This document shows positions 27,141 to 35,874 of a DNA stretch of 64,000 nucleotides, one piece after another. The notes beneath the pieces are model-generated. The model worked only from the letters and a program-made list of their open reading frames with translations. It was not told the origin of the DNA and did not search any database. The translations under genes and the position numbers were made by a program. The stretch's first letter is position 1; every line of letters starts with the position of its first letter. This DNA comes from an uncultured Pseudodesulfovibrio sp. (lineage in GTDB: Bacteria; Desulfobacterota; Desulfovibrionia; Desulfovibrionales; Desulfovibrionaceae), in contig NZ_OY760055.1 of the NCBI RefSeq assembly GCF_963662885.1, forward strand, positions 382,001-446,000, given 5' to 3'.

Positions 27141-27356
27141 AGTTGATAATTGCTTGAAATTCTTTGAAAAGAACAGCTTCTGCCAATTGGGTTGGTGGAA
27201 CTTTTTGTTCCTGTTTTTGGCAAGGCCGGGTCAAAGACCCTGCAAGAGCACTTCTCGAGGGGCTTTTGTGGTCATTTGTGTTGATTGAAAAAGTCATTAT
27301 TACAATTGTTTAGACTGCAATAGGAACTATAAATTCCGGTTATTGAAAAATCGGAA

Positions 27357-28751
27357 TTATCGGTTCTTCGTCCGAAAGTCCATTTTGTCCAGGCCGTGTC
27401 GGCCCATCAGTTTAGAAAGCTGCCGGGTGGTCACTCCGGCGCGTCCGGCCGCGTCCTTGATTACGCCGTTGCATTGCTCCAGCAGGCTGGACAGATACTG
27501 GCGCTCGAACAGGTCCACGGTTATGCGCCGGGCCTCCTTCAGCGGCAGGCTGGTCCGGACCGGTGAAGTAACCATCTCACCCTGAGTGTCCAGAAGATCG
27601 GGCGGAAAGCTCTCCGGCAGGAGCACGTCCCCGGTCTCCAGAATGCAGGCGCGTTCGATGACGTTTTCCAGTTCACGCACGTTTCCCGGCCATTCATATT
27701 CCATGAGCCGGTCCAGAACCTGCGGGTGGATGCCCTTGACCTCGGTGTTGAGCAGTCCGTTGAACTGCTGGATGAAGACCTCGGACAGCCTCGGGATGTC
27801 CTCGCGCCGTTCTCGGAGCGGAGGTATGCAGATGGGGAAGACGTTCAGCCGGTAAAACAGGTCGCGCCGGAACTTGCCGCGTTCGCACAGCTCGTTCATG
27901 TCCTCGTTGGTGGCCGCGATGATGCGCACATCCACCGGAATGTCGGACTCGCCGCCCACGCGTTGGATGAATCGTTCCTGGATGACGTTCAGAAGCTTGA
28001 CCTGGACCGACTGGGAGACCGTGCCGATCTCGTCCAGAAATATGGTGCCGCCGTGAGCCAGTTCGAATTTGCCGAGCTTGCGCCGGACCGCGCCGGTGAA
28101 CGCGCCCTTTTCGTGGCCGAACAGTTCGCTTTCGACCAAAGTGTCCGGGATGGCTCCGCAGTGGACGCTGATGAATGGCTGGCTCTTGCGGTTGGAGTGG
28201 GCGTGGATGAGCTTGGCGATGAGGGATTTACCCGTGCCGGTCTCGCCGGTGAGCAGGACCGTGGTCCGCGTTCCGGCAACCTGGCGGATATTGACGAACA
28301 CGTCGCGCATGGCCCGGCTGCGGGTGTCCACGTATTCCAGCGAGTCCTCGTTCCAGAACTGGCCGCGCAGATAGTCGAGCTCGGATTTGAGCACGTCGGA
28401 TTCGCGGACCTTGTCCACGATCAGGTCCAGCTCCTCACGCTCCACAGGCCGGGTCAGGTAGTCGAACGCTCCCGCCTTGACCGCGTCCACGGCGTGGTGG
28501 GTGTTGGCCTCGTCCGCCAAAACCACGATGGCCGCCGACGGGTACTGCGACCACAATCCCTCAAGTCCCTTGGCCACGGAAGTGTGTTTGCCCAGCAGGG
28601 ACTCCACGTCCACAAACAGGGTGTCCACCTCACGGTCCGGGGGCGTGTCTGTCGAAACCGGGACCGTTCCCGTATGTTTTTCCTGGCCGAACAGGCCGCC
28701 GATCTCCTCCGACCGGCTCCCGTCCCTGGTGATGACAAGCATTTTTCGCAT
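27357..28751 (-). CDS. Sigma-54-dependent activator with atypical receiver domain
   Basis: NtrC-type regulator of 464 aa. Residues 1-115 form a receiver-like domain: Asp is kept in TLFVDVESLL, but the N-terminal acidic pair reads TRDGS and the conserved Lys is Arg (YLTRPV), so phosphorylation is doubtful. The AAA+ domain (about 140-375) has Walker A GETGTGKS, the sigma-54 loop GAFTGA, Walker B GTIFLDEIG, and RRDLFYRLNVFPI. A C-terminal Fis-type helix-turn-helix covers about 425-464 (CNGVIKDAAGRAGVTTRQL). No kinase gene is adjacent. The likely target is the operon starting at 27086, with its sigma-54-like promoter. Confidence 0.9.
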   Translation of the reverse strand: MRKMLVITRDGSRSEEIGGLFGQEKHTGTVPVSTDTPPDREVDTLFVDVESLLGKHTSVAKGLEGLWSQYPSAAIVVLADEANTHHAVDAVKAGAFDYLTRPVEREELDLIVDKVRESDVLKSELDYLRGQFWNEDSLEYVDTRSRAMRDVFVNIRQVAGTRTTVLLTGETGTGKSLIAKLIHAHSNRKSQPFISVHCGAIPDTLVESELFGHEKGAFTGAVRRKLGKFELAHGGTIFLDEIGTVSQSVQVKLLNVIQERFIQRVGGESDIPVDVRIIAATNEDMNELCERGKFRRDLFYRLNVFPICIPPLRERREDIPRLSEVFIQQFNGLLNTEVKGIHPQVLDRLMEYEWPGNVRELENVIERACILETGDVLLPESFPPDLLDTQGEMVTSPVRTSLPLKEARRITVDLFERQYLSSLLEQCNGVIKDAAGRAGVTTRQLSKLMGRHGLDKMDFRTKNR

Positions 28752-28824
28752 GACGCCTGTAGCCTCCAGCCCCGTTGTACTTCGATGCCGCCCCCGAGAC
28801 AATATGAAAAGATGTCTAGAAGAC

Positions 28825-28882
28825 CGGGGGAAGGGGAGAGGGAAACCCTTTGAGAAAAGGGTTTCCCTCTCCCCTTCCCCCG
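28825..28882. repeat. Perfect 27-bp inverted repeat with 4-nt loop
   Basis: The arms are exact complements over 27 nt (starting CGGGGGAAGGGGAGAGGG, ending in ...CCCTTT), around a GAGA loop. A C-rich tract follows. The purine/pyrimidine strand bias of the arms is striking. No T-run follows on either strand, so it is not a simple terminator, though it could stop transcription of the glycogen operon before the activator gene. It may be a member of a genomic intergenic repeat family. Confidence 0.85.
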
Positions 28883-28948
28883 AACCCCCATCCCCTTTCC
28901 CTTCCTAAACTTTTTAGCGCCGCTTCGCGGGTGGATACCGACAAATAT

Positions 28949-28985
28949 GGGCCTTCGACTCTTATCAAGTCGAAGGCCCTCTTTT
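28949..28985 (+). terminator. Terminator-like hairpin
   Basis: A perfect 12-bp stem (GGGCCTTCGACT/AGTCGAAGGCCC) with a 7-nt loop is followed on the plus strand by TCTTTTCCTTTT. No plus-strand gene precedes it, so if it works as a terminator it ends an unannotated plus-strand transcript. Otherwise it acts on the leftward glycogen operon without a T-run. Confidence 0.5.
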
Positions 28986-29025
28986 CCTTTTGAGCACTGG
29001 CACAAGGCTTTCAAGAGTGGGTCAG

Positions 29026-29106
29026 ATGTGCATTTTATTCCGGTGGGCGCTGACCGCAGCGTAGCCGTCTACGTGAGGATCAGCGCTCGCCGGAAAAAAT
29101 GTGCAT
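29026..29106 (+). ncRNA. 81-nt structured hairpin, candidate RNA or repeat element
   Basis: Almost the whole 81 nt folds into one stem. Outer arms ATGTGCATTTTATTCCGG and CCGGAAAAAATGTGCAT pair with one bulge, then GGCGCTGA pairs with TCAGCGCT, and a terminal CGTAG/CTACG stem closes on CCGT. At least four pairs are G.U in the plus-strand RNA and would be A.C mismatches in the minus-strand RNA, which favours plus-strand function. No open frame or T-run is associated. It could also be a MITE-like or REP-like element. Confidence 0.45.
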
Positions 29107-29134
29107 GCCCCGCTATCGGAAGCCGCCTCCCTCC

Positions 29135-32100
29135 CTAGCTCCACCTTATCAATCTTGGGTCGCACTTGTTGGCCGTACCCGGGTGGGTGGGGAGTACGCG
29201 GACGCCGTAGCGCACCGGGCCCGACTCGGACGGGCTGTACGTGGCCCGGTAGAGCAGGGTGGAACCCTCGGTGTGCTTGAGCTGCATGGGGATGCAGTCC
29301 ACGATGGTCTCCTCGTCCGGCGTGGCGGCCACGAATTCGACCACGATCTCTTCGGTCAGGAGCTGGCCCCGGTCCACCTTGGCGGACACGGTCAGTTGGT
29401 TGCCCAGCCGGAACACGTCCCCGCTGATGCCCTCCACCTGGACCTCCTTGATGTTCACCGTGGCGAAACGGCCGGGAACGCGCATGCGCCATTCGCCCAA
29501 CCCCAGTGAGAGTTCGTTGTTGTTCTTGGCACGCAGCTTGGCCAGTTCGATGGCGGGCAGGTACATGTCGTCGATGTAGTCCCGGACCATGCGGTGGGTG
29601 CCGTATTGCCTGAAGGCGGTCTTCATGGCCGCTTTCATGCGGTGCAGCCAGGCGTGAGGCACGCCGTCGCCACCCCTGTCATAGAACTCGGGGACCACCT
29701 CGGACGACAGGGTGGCGTAAAGGTTGTCCGCGTCCACGATGTCCTGGTTGACCTGGCTCTGGTAGACCAGCCCGCTGCCCACGGCCCAGCCGTTGTGGCC
29801 GTCAAAGGCCTCGTCCCACCAGCCGTCCAGAATGGAGCAGTTGGGCACGCCGTTGGCCGCGGCCTTCATGCCGCTGGTGCCGCTGGCCTCCATGAGACGG
29901 GTCGGGTTGTTCAGCCAGACGTCCGCGCCGGACACCAGCAGGCGGGCCAGGCGGATATCGTAGCTTTCCAGGAAGATGACCCTGCCCAGGAAGTCGTCCT
30001 GCTTGGCCAGCCGGCAGATGAGGTTGATGTAGCTCGCGCCCATGGTGTCGGCCGGGTGGGCCTTGCCCGCGAAGATGATGTTCACCGGGCGGTCGGCGTC
30101 GGCCAGGATCTCCTTGGCCCGCTGCAGGTTGTGGAACAGCAGGGTGGGGCGCTTGTAGGCCGTGCATCGTCTGGCGAAGCACAGGGTCAGGTGGTCCGGG
30201 TTCAGTTCGCTTAGGAAGGTGTGCAGCCTGTTGGGCGGCTCGCCTTCGCGGGTCCACTGGTTGGCGATGGATCGCCGCACCTCGTCGTAGAGCCTGTGTT
30301 TGAGGGCCACGTGGGTGTCCCACAGACGGCGGTCGTCCAGGCCGTCCAGGCAATCCCAATCGTTTTGATCGATGAGAGCCTGATGCACGGACAGGCCGCA
30401 CGATTCCTCGACATCGTGGCGGATGCGTTCGTCCAGCCAGGAGGTGATGTGCACCCCGTTGGTTACGTGGCCCACGGGGATCTCGCTCAGGATGAAGCCG
30501 CGCCACAGGTCCTGCCACATGCGCCGGGACACGTCGCCGTGCAGCCGGGATACGCCGTTGCGTTTGCAGGAGAGCTGGAGTGCGAGCACGGTCATGTTCA
30601 GATGATCGGCCTCCTCGGCGTAGATGTGACCGAGGTTCCAGAATCCGTCCCAGGGCACGCCCATCTCGTCGGCGTAGCCCCGGAAATAGTTCTCCACCAG
30701 CGACTTCTCGAACCGCTCGTTGCCGGCGGGTACCGGGGTGTGCATGGTGAACACGGTGTTGCCCCGGACGATCTCCTTGGCCGTGGGGAAGTCCAGCCCG
30801 TCACGGAGCATGAGGTGGCGGATGCGTTCGAAGAGCAGGAAGGCGGAGTGGCCCTCGTTGAGGTGATAGACCGACGGGACCACGCCCAGGGCGGTCAGCA
30901 GGCGGACGCCGCCCACGCCGAGGATGATCTCCTGCTCGATGCGTCCCTTGGAGGTCGGGTCGTAGAGCTTGGAGGTGATGTCACGATCCGAGCGGGAGTT
31001 CTCGACCACGTCCGTGTCGAGCAGATAGAGCCGGGCGCGACCTACGTGGACTTCCCATATCTGGGCGTACACGGAGCGTCCCGGCAGGTTCACGGTGATC
31101 ATGACCTTTTCTGCGTCGTCCTTTTGCAGCGGGGTGATCGGCATGGTCGCGAAGTCGTTCTGGTGGTACTCGACCACCTGGTCGCCGTTGCCGTTGATGC
31201 GCTGGTGGAAGAAACCGTTCTTGTACAGCAGGGAGATGCCGACGAACGGCAGGTTCAGGTCGCTGGCCGACTTGATGTGGTCGCCGGACAACAGCCCCAG
31301 GCCGCCGGAGTATACCGGGATGGACTCATGCAGGCCGAACTCCATGGAGAAGTAGGCCACCGGATTCTTCCAGGTGATGCCTTTGACGTTGGCCGCGGCG
31401 CTCTGCGCCATGTAGGCGTCGAACCGTTCCAGGACCGAGTTCAGGCGGCCGATGAATTCCGGGTCGTCGGCCAGCTCGGTCAGTCGTTCGCTGCGCATGG
31501 TGTCCAGGAACAGGACCGGGTTGTGGCCGCTGGCGTGCCATTTGTCCGAGTCCATCCATTCGAACAGTTCCTGGGAGTCGCGGTGCCAGACCCACCAGAG
31601 ATTTTCGGCCACGTCACGCAGTCGGGCGAGTTGCTCGGGCAGTTCGGTGACCACGGTGAAGGAGCGCAACCGCGGCTGGGTGGTGTTTACGCCCGTGAAG
31701 CTGATCTCGGTGCCGGGCGCTGTGGCCATGCGCTGCACGCCGGCGATACGCTCGGTGCGGATGTCCGCCGCGTATTCATACGCCTCCAGGTAGCGCGGGT
31801 AGAAGTGGACCCAGGTGGCCTCTTCGGCGATCTTGCGTGCCTCCGCGCTGCGCGACGCCCGTTCTTCGGGCTTCCAGCGGGTGAAATCGGCCAGGAAGCG
31901 GGTCAGGTTCTCGCGCGTGGTCTCGTAGTCGTCCTCCAGCCTGTTGAGGACATGCACGCCCGGGTGTCCCTGGGGATGCTTCTCCATGACCCACTGGCCG
32001 AAGCCTGCCCGGTCCGAGGTGATGGTGGGTACGGCAAAGGCCGCACTCTCCATGGGGGTGTATCCCCACGGCTCGTAAAAGGACGGGAAGGCGGTCAGGT

Positions 32101-33376
32101 CCATGCCCGCAAGGGCGTCGTAGTACTCCAGGTTGAGCACGCCGTCGTTGCCGTCCAGATAGACGGGGATGAAGATGACGCAGCAGCGGTTCTCGGGCGC
32201 GTTGTCGAGCTTGCGCTCGCGACACTTCATGACCACGGGATCGTGGTCCGCGTTGCCCAGGTGGTGGGTGCTGATCCCTGCGTACTTCTCGATGTCGTAA
32301 CGCTCCTGTTTCAGGCGGCGCCTCGCTTCGTCGCTGAATCCCGCGTAACCGCAGGAGACCAGCAGGAAGGCGACCACGGTGGTGTCGTTGTCCGCCTTGG
32401 CCAGTTCGCCGTCCAGGTCGCTCAGGCCGTCCAGGAGCAGGTCGATGCCCTTGTTGTGGAATTCGTAGCGGCCGGAGGTGGCCACCAGCAGGGTCTTGTC
32501 CGGGGCCAGGTCGCGTTCAAGAAACCGTGATGCCAGGTCCAGGAGTTTCTTGCGGGAGGACTGGCGGGTCTTTGCCACGCTCTTTGGTTCGGCGAACCCT
32601 TCGAGGTTGAAACCGTTGACCGTGACCACGGCCGGGTTGGTGCCGAGCAGATTGGAAGCCTCGCGCCGGGTGATGTTGGAGACCGTGGTGAAGCAGTCCG
32701 CCTCTCGGGCCGAGACCGACTCCATGGAGTGCTTGGCCGTTACCCCGAACGCCTTGGCCTCCTGAGACGGTTCGATTTCCTCCAGCCGTTTGTAGATATC
32801 GACGCCCGATCCGGACATGGCCCGACCGAGCATGGTGGCGTGGGTTGTCAGGACCGTGGACACCGAGGGCGCATGCTTTTTCAGATAGAGCACACCCGCG
32901 CCGGACATCCACTCGTGGAAATGGGCAAAGACCTCCTCGCCATCGCCCGCGTCCTCGCTGATTTCCTTGATGGCCATGGCCGCGGCCGAGGAGAACAGGA
33001 CCGGCTCGATGTAGTCCCAGCCGCCCGCCATGGAGTCCACCCCGTAGTCGTTCCACAACTGGAACAGGAGTTTGTCATGGTCGGGAAAGGCGTTTTTGAA
33101 GCCGACGAGCAGGACCATGGGTTTGCCCGGGATGTCCCATTTGCCGGTGGCTGTCTCCACGCCCCAGGCCTTGAGCCGCTCCAGGGCCGGTCGGATGGCC
33201 TCTGGCGGCTTGGTCGGGATGAAGCCGGGACTGCGATCGACCAGGGGGCCAACGGCGACGTATCGGTCCTTGAAGGCGGCCATTGCCTGTGGGGCCTTGC
33301 TGCTGATGACGGTGTGGATGCCGCCGACCTTGTTGCAGACTTCCCAGGAAACTTCGAACAGCCAACTTTTTTCCAT
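29135..33376 (-). CDS. Fusion of eukaryotic-type glycogen synthase (GT3) and alpha-glucan phosphorylase (GT35)
   Basis: A 1413-aa protein. Residues about 1-545 match the fungal/animal-type glycogen synthase family GT3: FEVSWEVCNKVGGIHTVISS at the N-terminus, KGIDLLLDGL, GISTHHLGN and FPSFYEPWGYTPMES, the last with the conserved Glu pair. Residues about 570-1413 match the short alpha-glucan phosphorylase group: AENLWWVWHRDSQELF, PVAYFSMEFGLHESIPVYSG, HLNEGHSAFLLFERIR and EASGTSGMKAAANG, where Lys1171 should bind pyridoxal phosphate. GT3 enzymes use UDP-glucose to extend glycogen; GT35 releases glucose-1-phosphate. The frame is continuous, so the fusion is real in this sequence. It is last in the operon, 10 nt after the GH57 gene. 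Confidence 0.9.
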   Translation of the reverse strand: MEKSWLFEVSWEVCNKVGGIHTVISSKAPQAMAAFKDRYVAVGPLVDRSPGFIPTKPPEAIRPALERLKAWGVETATGKWDIPGKPMVLLVGFKNAFPDHDKLLFQLWNDYGVDSMAGGWDYIEPVLFSSAAAMAIKEISEDAGDGEEVFAHFHEWMSGAGVLYLKKHAPSVSTVLTTHATMLGRAMSGSGVDIYKRLEEIEPSQEAKAFGVTAKHSMESVSAREADCFTTVSNITRREASNLLGTNPAVVTVNGFNLEGFAEPKSVAKTRQSSRKKLLDLASRFLERDLAPDKTLLVATSGRYEFHNKGIDLLLDGLSDLDGELAKADNDTTVVAFLLVSCGYAGFSDEARRRLKQERYDIEKYAGISTHHLGNADHDPVVMKCRERKLDNAPENRCCVIFIPVYLDGNDGVLNLEYYDALAGMDLTAFPSFYEPWGYTPMESAAFAVPTITSDRAGFGQWVMEKHPQGHPGVHVLNRLEDDYETTRENLTRFLADFTRWKPEERASRSAEARKIAEEATWVHFYPRYLEAYEYAADIRTERIAGVQRMATAPGTEISFTGVNTTQPRLRSFTVVTELPEQLARLRDVAENLWWVWHRDSQELFEWMDSDKWHASGHNPVLFLDTMRSERLTELADDPEFIGRLNSVLERFDAYMAQSAAANVKGITWKNPVAYFSMEFGLHESIPVYSGGLGLLSGDHIKSASDLNLPFVGISLLYKNGFFHQRINGNGDQVVEYHQNDFATMPITPLQKDDAEKVMITVNLPGRSVYAQIWEVHVGRARLYLLDTDVVENSRSDRDITSKLYDPTSKGRIEQEIILGVGGVRLLTALGVVPSVYHLNEGHSAFLLFERIRHLMLRDGLDFPTAKEIVRGNTVFTMHTPVPAGNERFEKSLVENYFRGYADEMGVPWDGFWNLGHIYAEEADHLNMTVLALQLSCKRNGVSRLHGDVSRRMWQDLWRGFILSEIPVGHVTNGVHITSWLDERIRHDVEESCGLSVHQALIDQNDWDCLDGLDDRRLWDTHVALKHRLYDEVRRSIANQWTREGEPPNRLHTFLSELNPDHLTLCFARRCTAYKRPTLLFHNLQRAKEILADADRPVNIIFAGKAHPADTMGASYINLICRLAKQDDFLGRVIFLESYDIRLARLLVSGADVWLNNPTRLMEASGTSGMKAAANGVPNCSILDGWWDEAFDGHNGWAVGSGLVYQSQVNQDIVDADNLYATLSSEVVPEFYDRGGDGVPHAWLHRMKAAMKTAFRQYGTHRMVRDYIDDMYLPAIELAKLRAKNNNELSLGLGEWRMRVPGRFATVNIKEVQVEGISGDVFRLGNQLTVSAKVDRGQLLTEEIVVEFVAATPDEETIVDCIPMQLKHTEGSTLLYRATYSPSESGPVRYGVRVLPTHPGTANKCDPRLIRWS

Positions 33377-33386
33377 GGCTTTTCTC

Positions 33387-34589
33387 CTAACCCTGCCGCC
33401 TGTCCGCGCCGTCCAATCGGAGGGCGAGGTCGTTGAGCACGTTCATATAGGTGATGAACGCCTGGTGCGGGGTTTCATAGGGGTTGAAGTATTTGTGCAC
33501 GTCGCCGTCGGAAAACCATTTGGTGCACATGTAATAGAAGTGGTCGCTGGTCAAGAGCTCGCGCCACGTGGCGATGATGTCCTCATCGCCGGAGTCCAGA
33601 ACCTTGTCTTCAAGGGCATAGGCCAACTCGGCGGCCTGATCCTGCATGGGGTTGCCCAGCCAGGCCGTGACGTCGCGTTCGAGGTCGGCCCAGGAGGTGA
33701 AGTAGGGCACGTCGAGCTGGGCCATGGGGTCCAGGTGATCGGCGGCCTCGCCGGGCGTCCGAAAGGCGAAGTCGCCCCGGGACAGGATGGCCTCGGGCAG
33801 GCTTCTGAAGAACTCGAAGATGCCGGTGTCGGCCCACTGGTGCTCGCCGATGGTCTCGTAGTCCATGAACAGGTTGATGATCTCGCCGCTGCCCGCCACC
33901 TTGTGCACCCAGTCCGCGTATTTCTCCACGGTCACGGGCCACTCGCTCCACCCCTGGTCCGAAAAGCGGAAGGCAACGTCGTCGGACAGGCGGTAGTTCT
34001 TGAGCAGAGCCTTGAGCTTGGAGCAGCCCGCGGGCTGATAGACGAAGTTGGGCGAACGCCAGCCGAGCACCTGGTCCGCGCCTTCGGCCAGGATGGCCTT
34101 GTAGCCCATCTTTTCGATCTCGTGCGCAAGGTCGTTGCTGTAGATCAGCTCGGTGTTGCGGAAGGTTACGGGTTTGACTCCGAAGAACTCCTTGAGGATG
34201 CGGCTGTGCATCTTCACCTGGCGGCGGAATTCCTCCTTGGAGAAGAGGAAGGCCAGGGAGTGGTAATGGGTCTCGCCGATGAACTCCACGCACCCGGTGT
34301 CGGCCAGCTCGCGGAAGGAGTCCAGAACCTCGGGGCAGAACTCCTGAAATTGTTCCATGGCCACGCCGGTGATGGCGTAGGAGATGCGGAACTTGCCCTT
34401 GTGACGCTCGATGAGGTCGAGCATCATGCGGTTCGCGGGCAGGTAGCACTTGTCGGCCACCTTGCGCATGATCTCGCTGTTAGCGGCCTCGTCGCGGTAG
34501 TGGTGGCTGCGGCCCATCTGGAAGAAGGAATAGTTCTTGTCCAGGCGCATGGGCTGGTGGACCTGGAAGTAGAAGCAGACGGATATCAT
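33387..34589 (-). CDS. GH57-family glycoside hydrolase / alpha-glucanotransferase
   Basis: A 400-aa enzyme of family GH57. Its conserved regions are visible in order: VHQP (11-13), GETHYHSLAFL (105-115), RNTELIYS with the likely nucleophile Glu147, and NLFMDYETIGEH with the likely acid Asp243. Family members are alpha-amylases, 4-alpha-glucanotransferases or branching enzymes, so it may remodel or branch glycogen. Branching is attractive because no GH13 branching enzyme is in the operon. Start at 34589 overlaps the glycosyltransferase stop (ATGA). It is cytoplasmic, with no signal peptide. Confidence 0.87.
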   Translation of the reverse strand: MISVCFYFQVHQPMRLDKNYSFFQMGRSHHYRDEAANSEIMRKVADKCYLPANRMMLDLIERHKGKFRISYAITGVAMEQFQEFCPEVLDSFRELADTGCVEFIGETHYHSLAFLFSKEEFRRQVKMHSRILKEFFGVKPVTFRNTELIYSNDLAHEIEKMGYKAILAEGADQVLGWRSPNFVYQPAGCSKLKALLKNYRLSDDVAFRFSDQGWSEWPVTVEKYADWVHKVAGSGEIINLFMDYETIGEHQWADTGIFEFFRSLPEAILSRGDFAFRTPGEAADHLDPMAQLDVPYFTSWADLERDVTAWLGNPMQDQAAELAYALEDKVLDSGDEDIIATWRELLTSDHFYYMCTKWFSDGDVHKYFNPYETPHQAFITYMNVLNDLALRLDGADRRQG

Positions 34590-35872
34590 GAGCGCCCTCC
34601 GGTGAGTTGCCGGTACACATCGAGGACCTTTTCGGCGGCACGGTCCCATTGAATCTTCTTGAGTGTCTCCCGGCCGCGCTCGACCAGCTTTTTGGCCCGC
34701 TTTTCGTCGGTCAGGATGTCGCCGATCTCGAAGGCCAGCCGGTCCACGTCCCAGAAGTCCACCTTGACCGCGTCCTCCAGCACCTCGGCCACGCCGGACT
34801 GCTTGGACACGATGCACGGCACGTCGAAGACCATGGCCTCCAGCGGGGTGATGCCGAAGGGTTCGGACACGCTGGGCATGACGTACAGATCGCTCATGGC
34901 GTAGATGCGCTCCACGTCGGTCCCGCGCACGAAGCCGGTGAAGTGGAAGCGGTCGCCCATCCTCAGTTCGGCCATGCGTTCGACCATGCGCGGGAACATG
35001 TCGCCGGTCCCGGCCATGGCGAAGCGTACGTCCTGGTGCTTTTCCAGGACCTTGGCTGCGGCTTCGACAAAGTAGTCCGGCCCCTTCTGGAAGGTGATCC
35101 GGCCCAGGAAGAGGACCAGCTTTTCCTTGAAGGGTTTTTCCACGCGCAACTGCCCCAGCCGCCGGTGTTTTTCCACGGCATTGTGGACCACGGTGATCTT
35201 GGCAGGGTCGATGGAGTACCGGTTGACGATGGTTTCCTTGGTGAAGTGGCTGACCGCGATGATCCGGTCCGCGGCCTCGAAGCCGGCCCGTTCGATGTCG
35301 TAGACCCGTTGGTTCACATGCTCTCCCGAGCGGTCGAATTCCAGGGCGTGGGCGTGGACCACCAGCGGTTTGCCCGAGACCCGCTTGGCCTCGATGCCCG
35401 CCGGGGCGGTCAGCCAGTCGTGAGCGTGGATGACATCGAAGTTTTCGGTCAGCCCGAGGTGCGCGCCGATAAGGCTGTAGCGCACGATCTCGGCCATGAG
35501 GTTTTCGCCGTAGCCGCCTGCGAAGTCGTTTTCCAGCTCGCCGTAAATGTCTTCGGCCGTGACCGTCTCGCTGCGCTCAAGCAGTGAGTGGTATTCTGTC
35601 TCGGTCAGATAGGGGCGGAGAGGGGAGAGCACTTCAAGCACGGAGAACCGTTCCTGAAGCTGGCGGATCTCGGACACGCCGACCTTGGCGCGCAGCCTGT
35701 TGGCGCCGACCAGGTTCAGATGATGCGCCTCCTCGTCGGAGTCGAGCCTGGGCAAAACAAACAGGATGTCGGTGCCGAAATGGGCCAGCCCTTTTGTCAG
35801 ACCGAGGCAGGCCGTGCCAAGGCCGCCCGAGATGTAAGGCGGGAATTCCCACCCGAACATGAGTACGCGCAT
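34586..35872 (-). CDS. GT4-family glycosyltransferase (glucan synthase-like)
   Basis: A 428-aa retaining glycosyltransferase. The N-terminal Rossmann domain starts MRVLMFGWEFPPYISGGLGTA, which recalls starch synthase-like GT4 or GT5 enzymes. The C-terminal domain has LVLFLGRITFQKGPDYFVEAA, FHFTGFVRGTDVERIYAMSDLYVMPS and SEPFGITPLEAM, the E-x7-E motif. It probably transfers glucose from a nucleotide donor to a growing or priming glucan. The start at 35872 lies 2 nt after the debranching-enzyme gene, and the stop overlaps the GH57 gene. Donor and acceptor are not known. Confidence 0.87.
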   Translation of the reverse strand: MRVLMFGWEFPPYISGGLGTACLGLTKGLAHFGTDILFVLPRLDSDEEAHHLNLVGANRLRAKVGVSEIRQLQERFSVLEVLSPLRPYLTETEYHSLLERSETVTAEDIYGELENDFAGGYGENLMAEIVRYSLIGAHLGLTENFDVIHAHDWLTAPAGIEAKRVSGKPLVVHAHALEFDRSGEHVNQRVYDIERAGFEAADRIIAVSHFTKETIVNRYSIDPAKITVVHNAVEKHRRLGQLRVEKPFKEKLVLFLGRITFQKGPDYFVEAAAKVLEKHQDVRFAMAGTGDMFPRMVERMAELRMGDRFHFTGFVRGTDVERIYAMSDLYVMPSVSEPFGITPLEAMVFDVPCIVSKQSGVAEVLEDAVKVDFWDVDRLAFEIGDILTDEKRAKKLVERGRETLKKIQWDRAAEKVLDVYRQLTGGRS

Positions 35873-35874
35873 GG

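Larger units (their letters stand above)
28752..29134. other. Gene-free interval with three hairpins
   Basis: No credible gene is seen in these 383 nt between the end of the glycogen operon and the start of the sigma-54 activator. Three separate inverted repeats fill most of it: 28825-28882, 28949-28979 and 29026-29106, each listed below. The rest is C-rich (28883-28905) or featureless. Confidence 0.75.
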
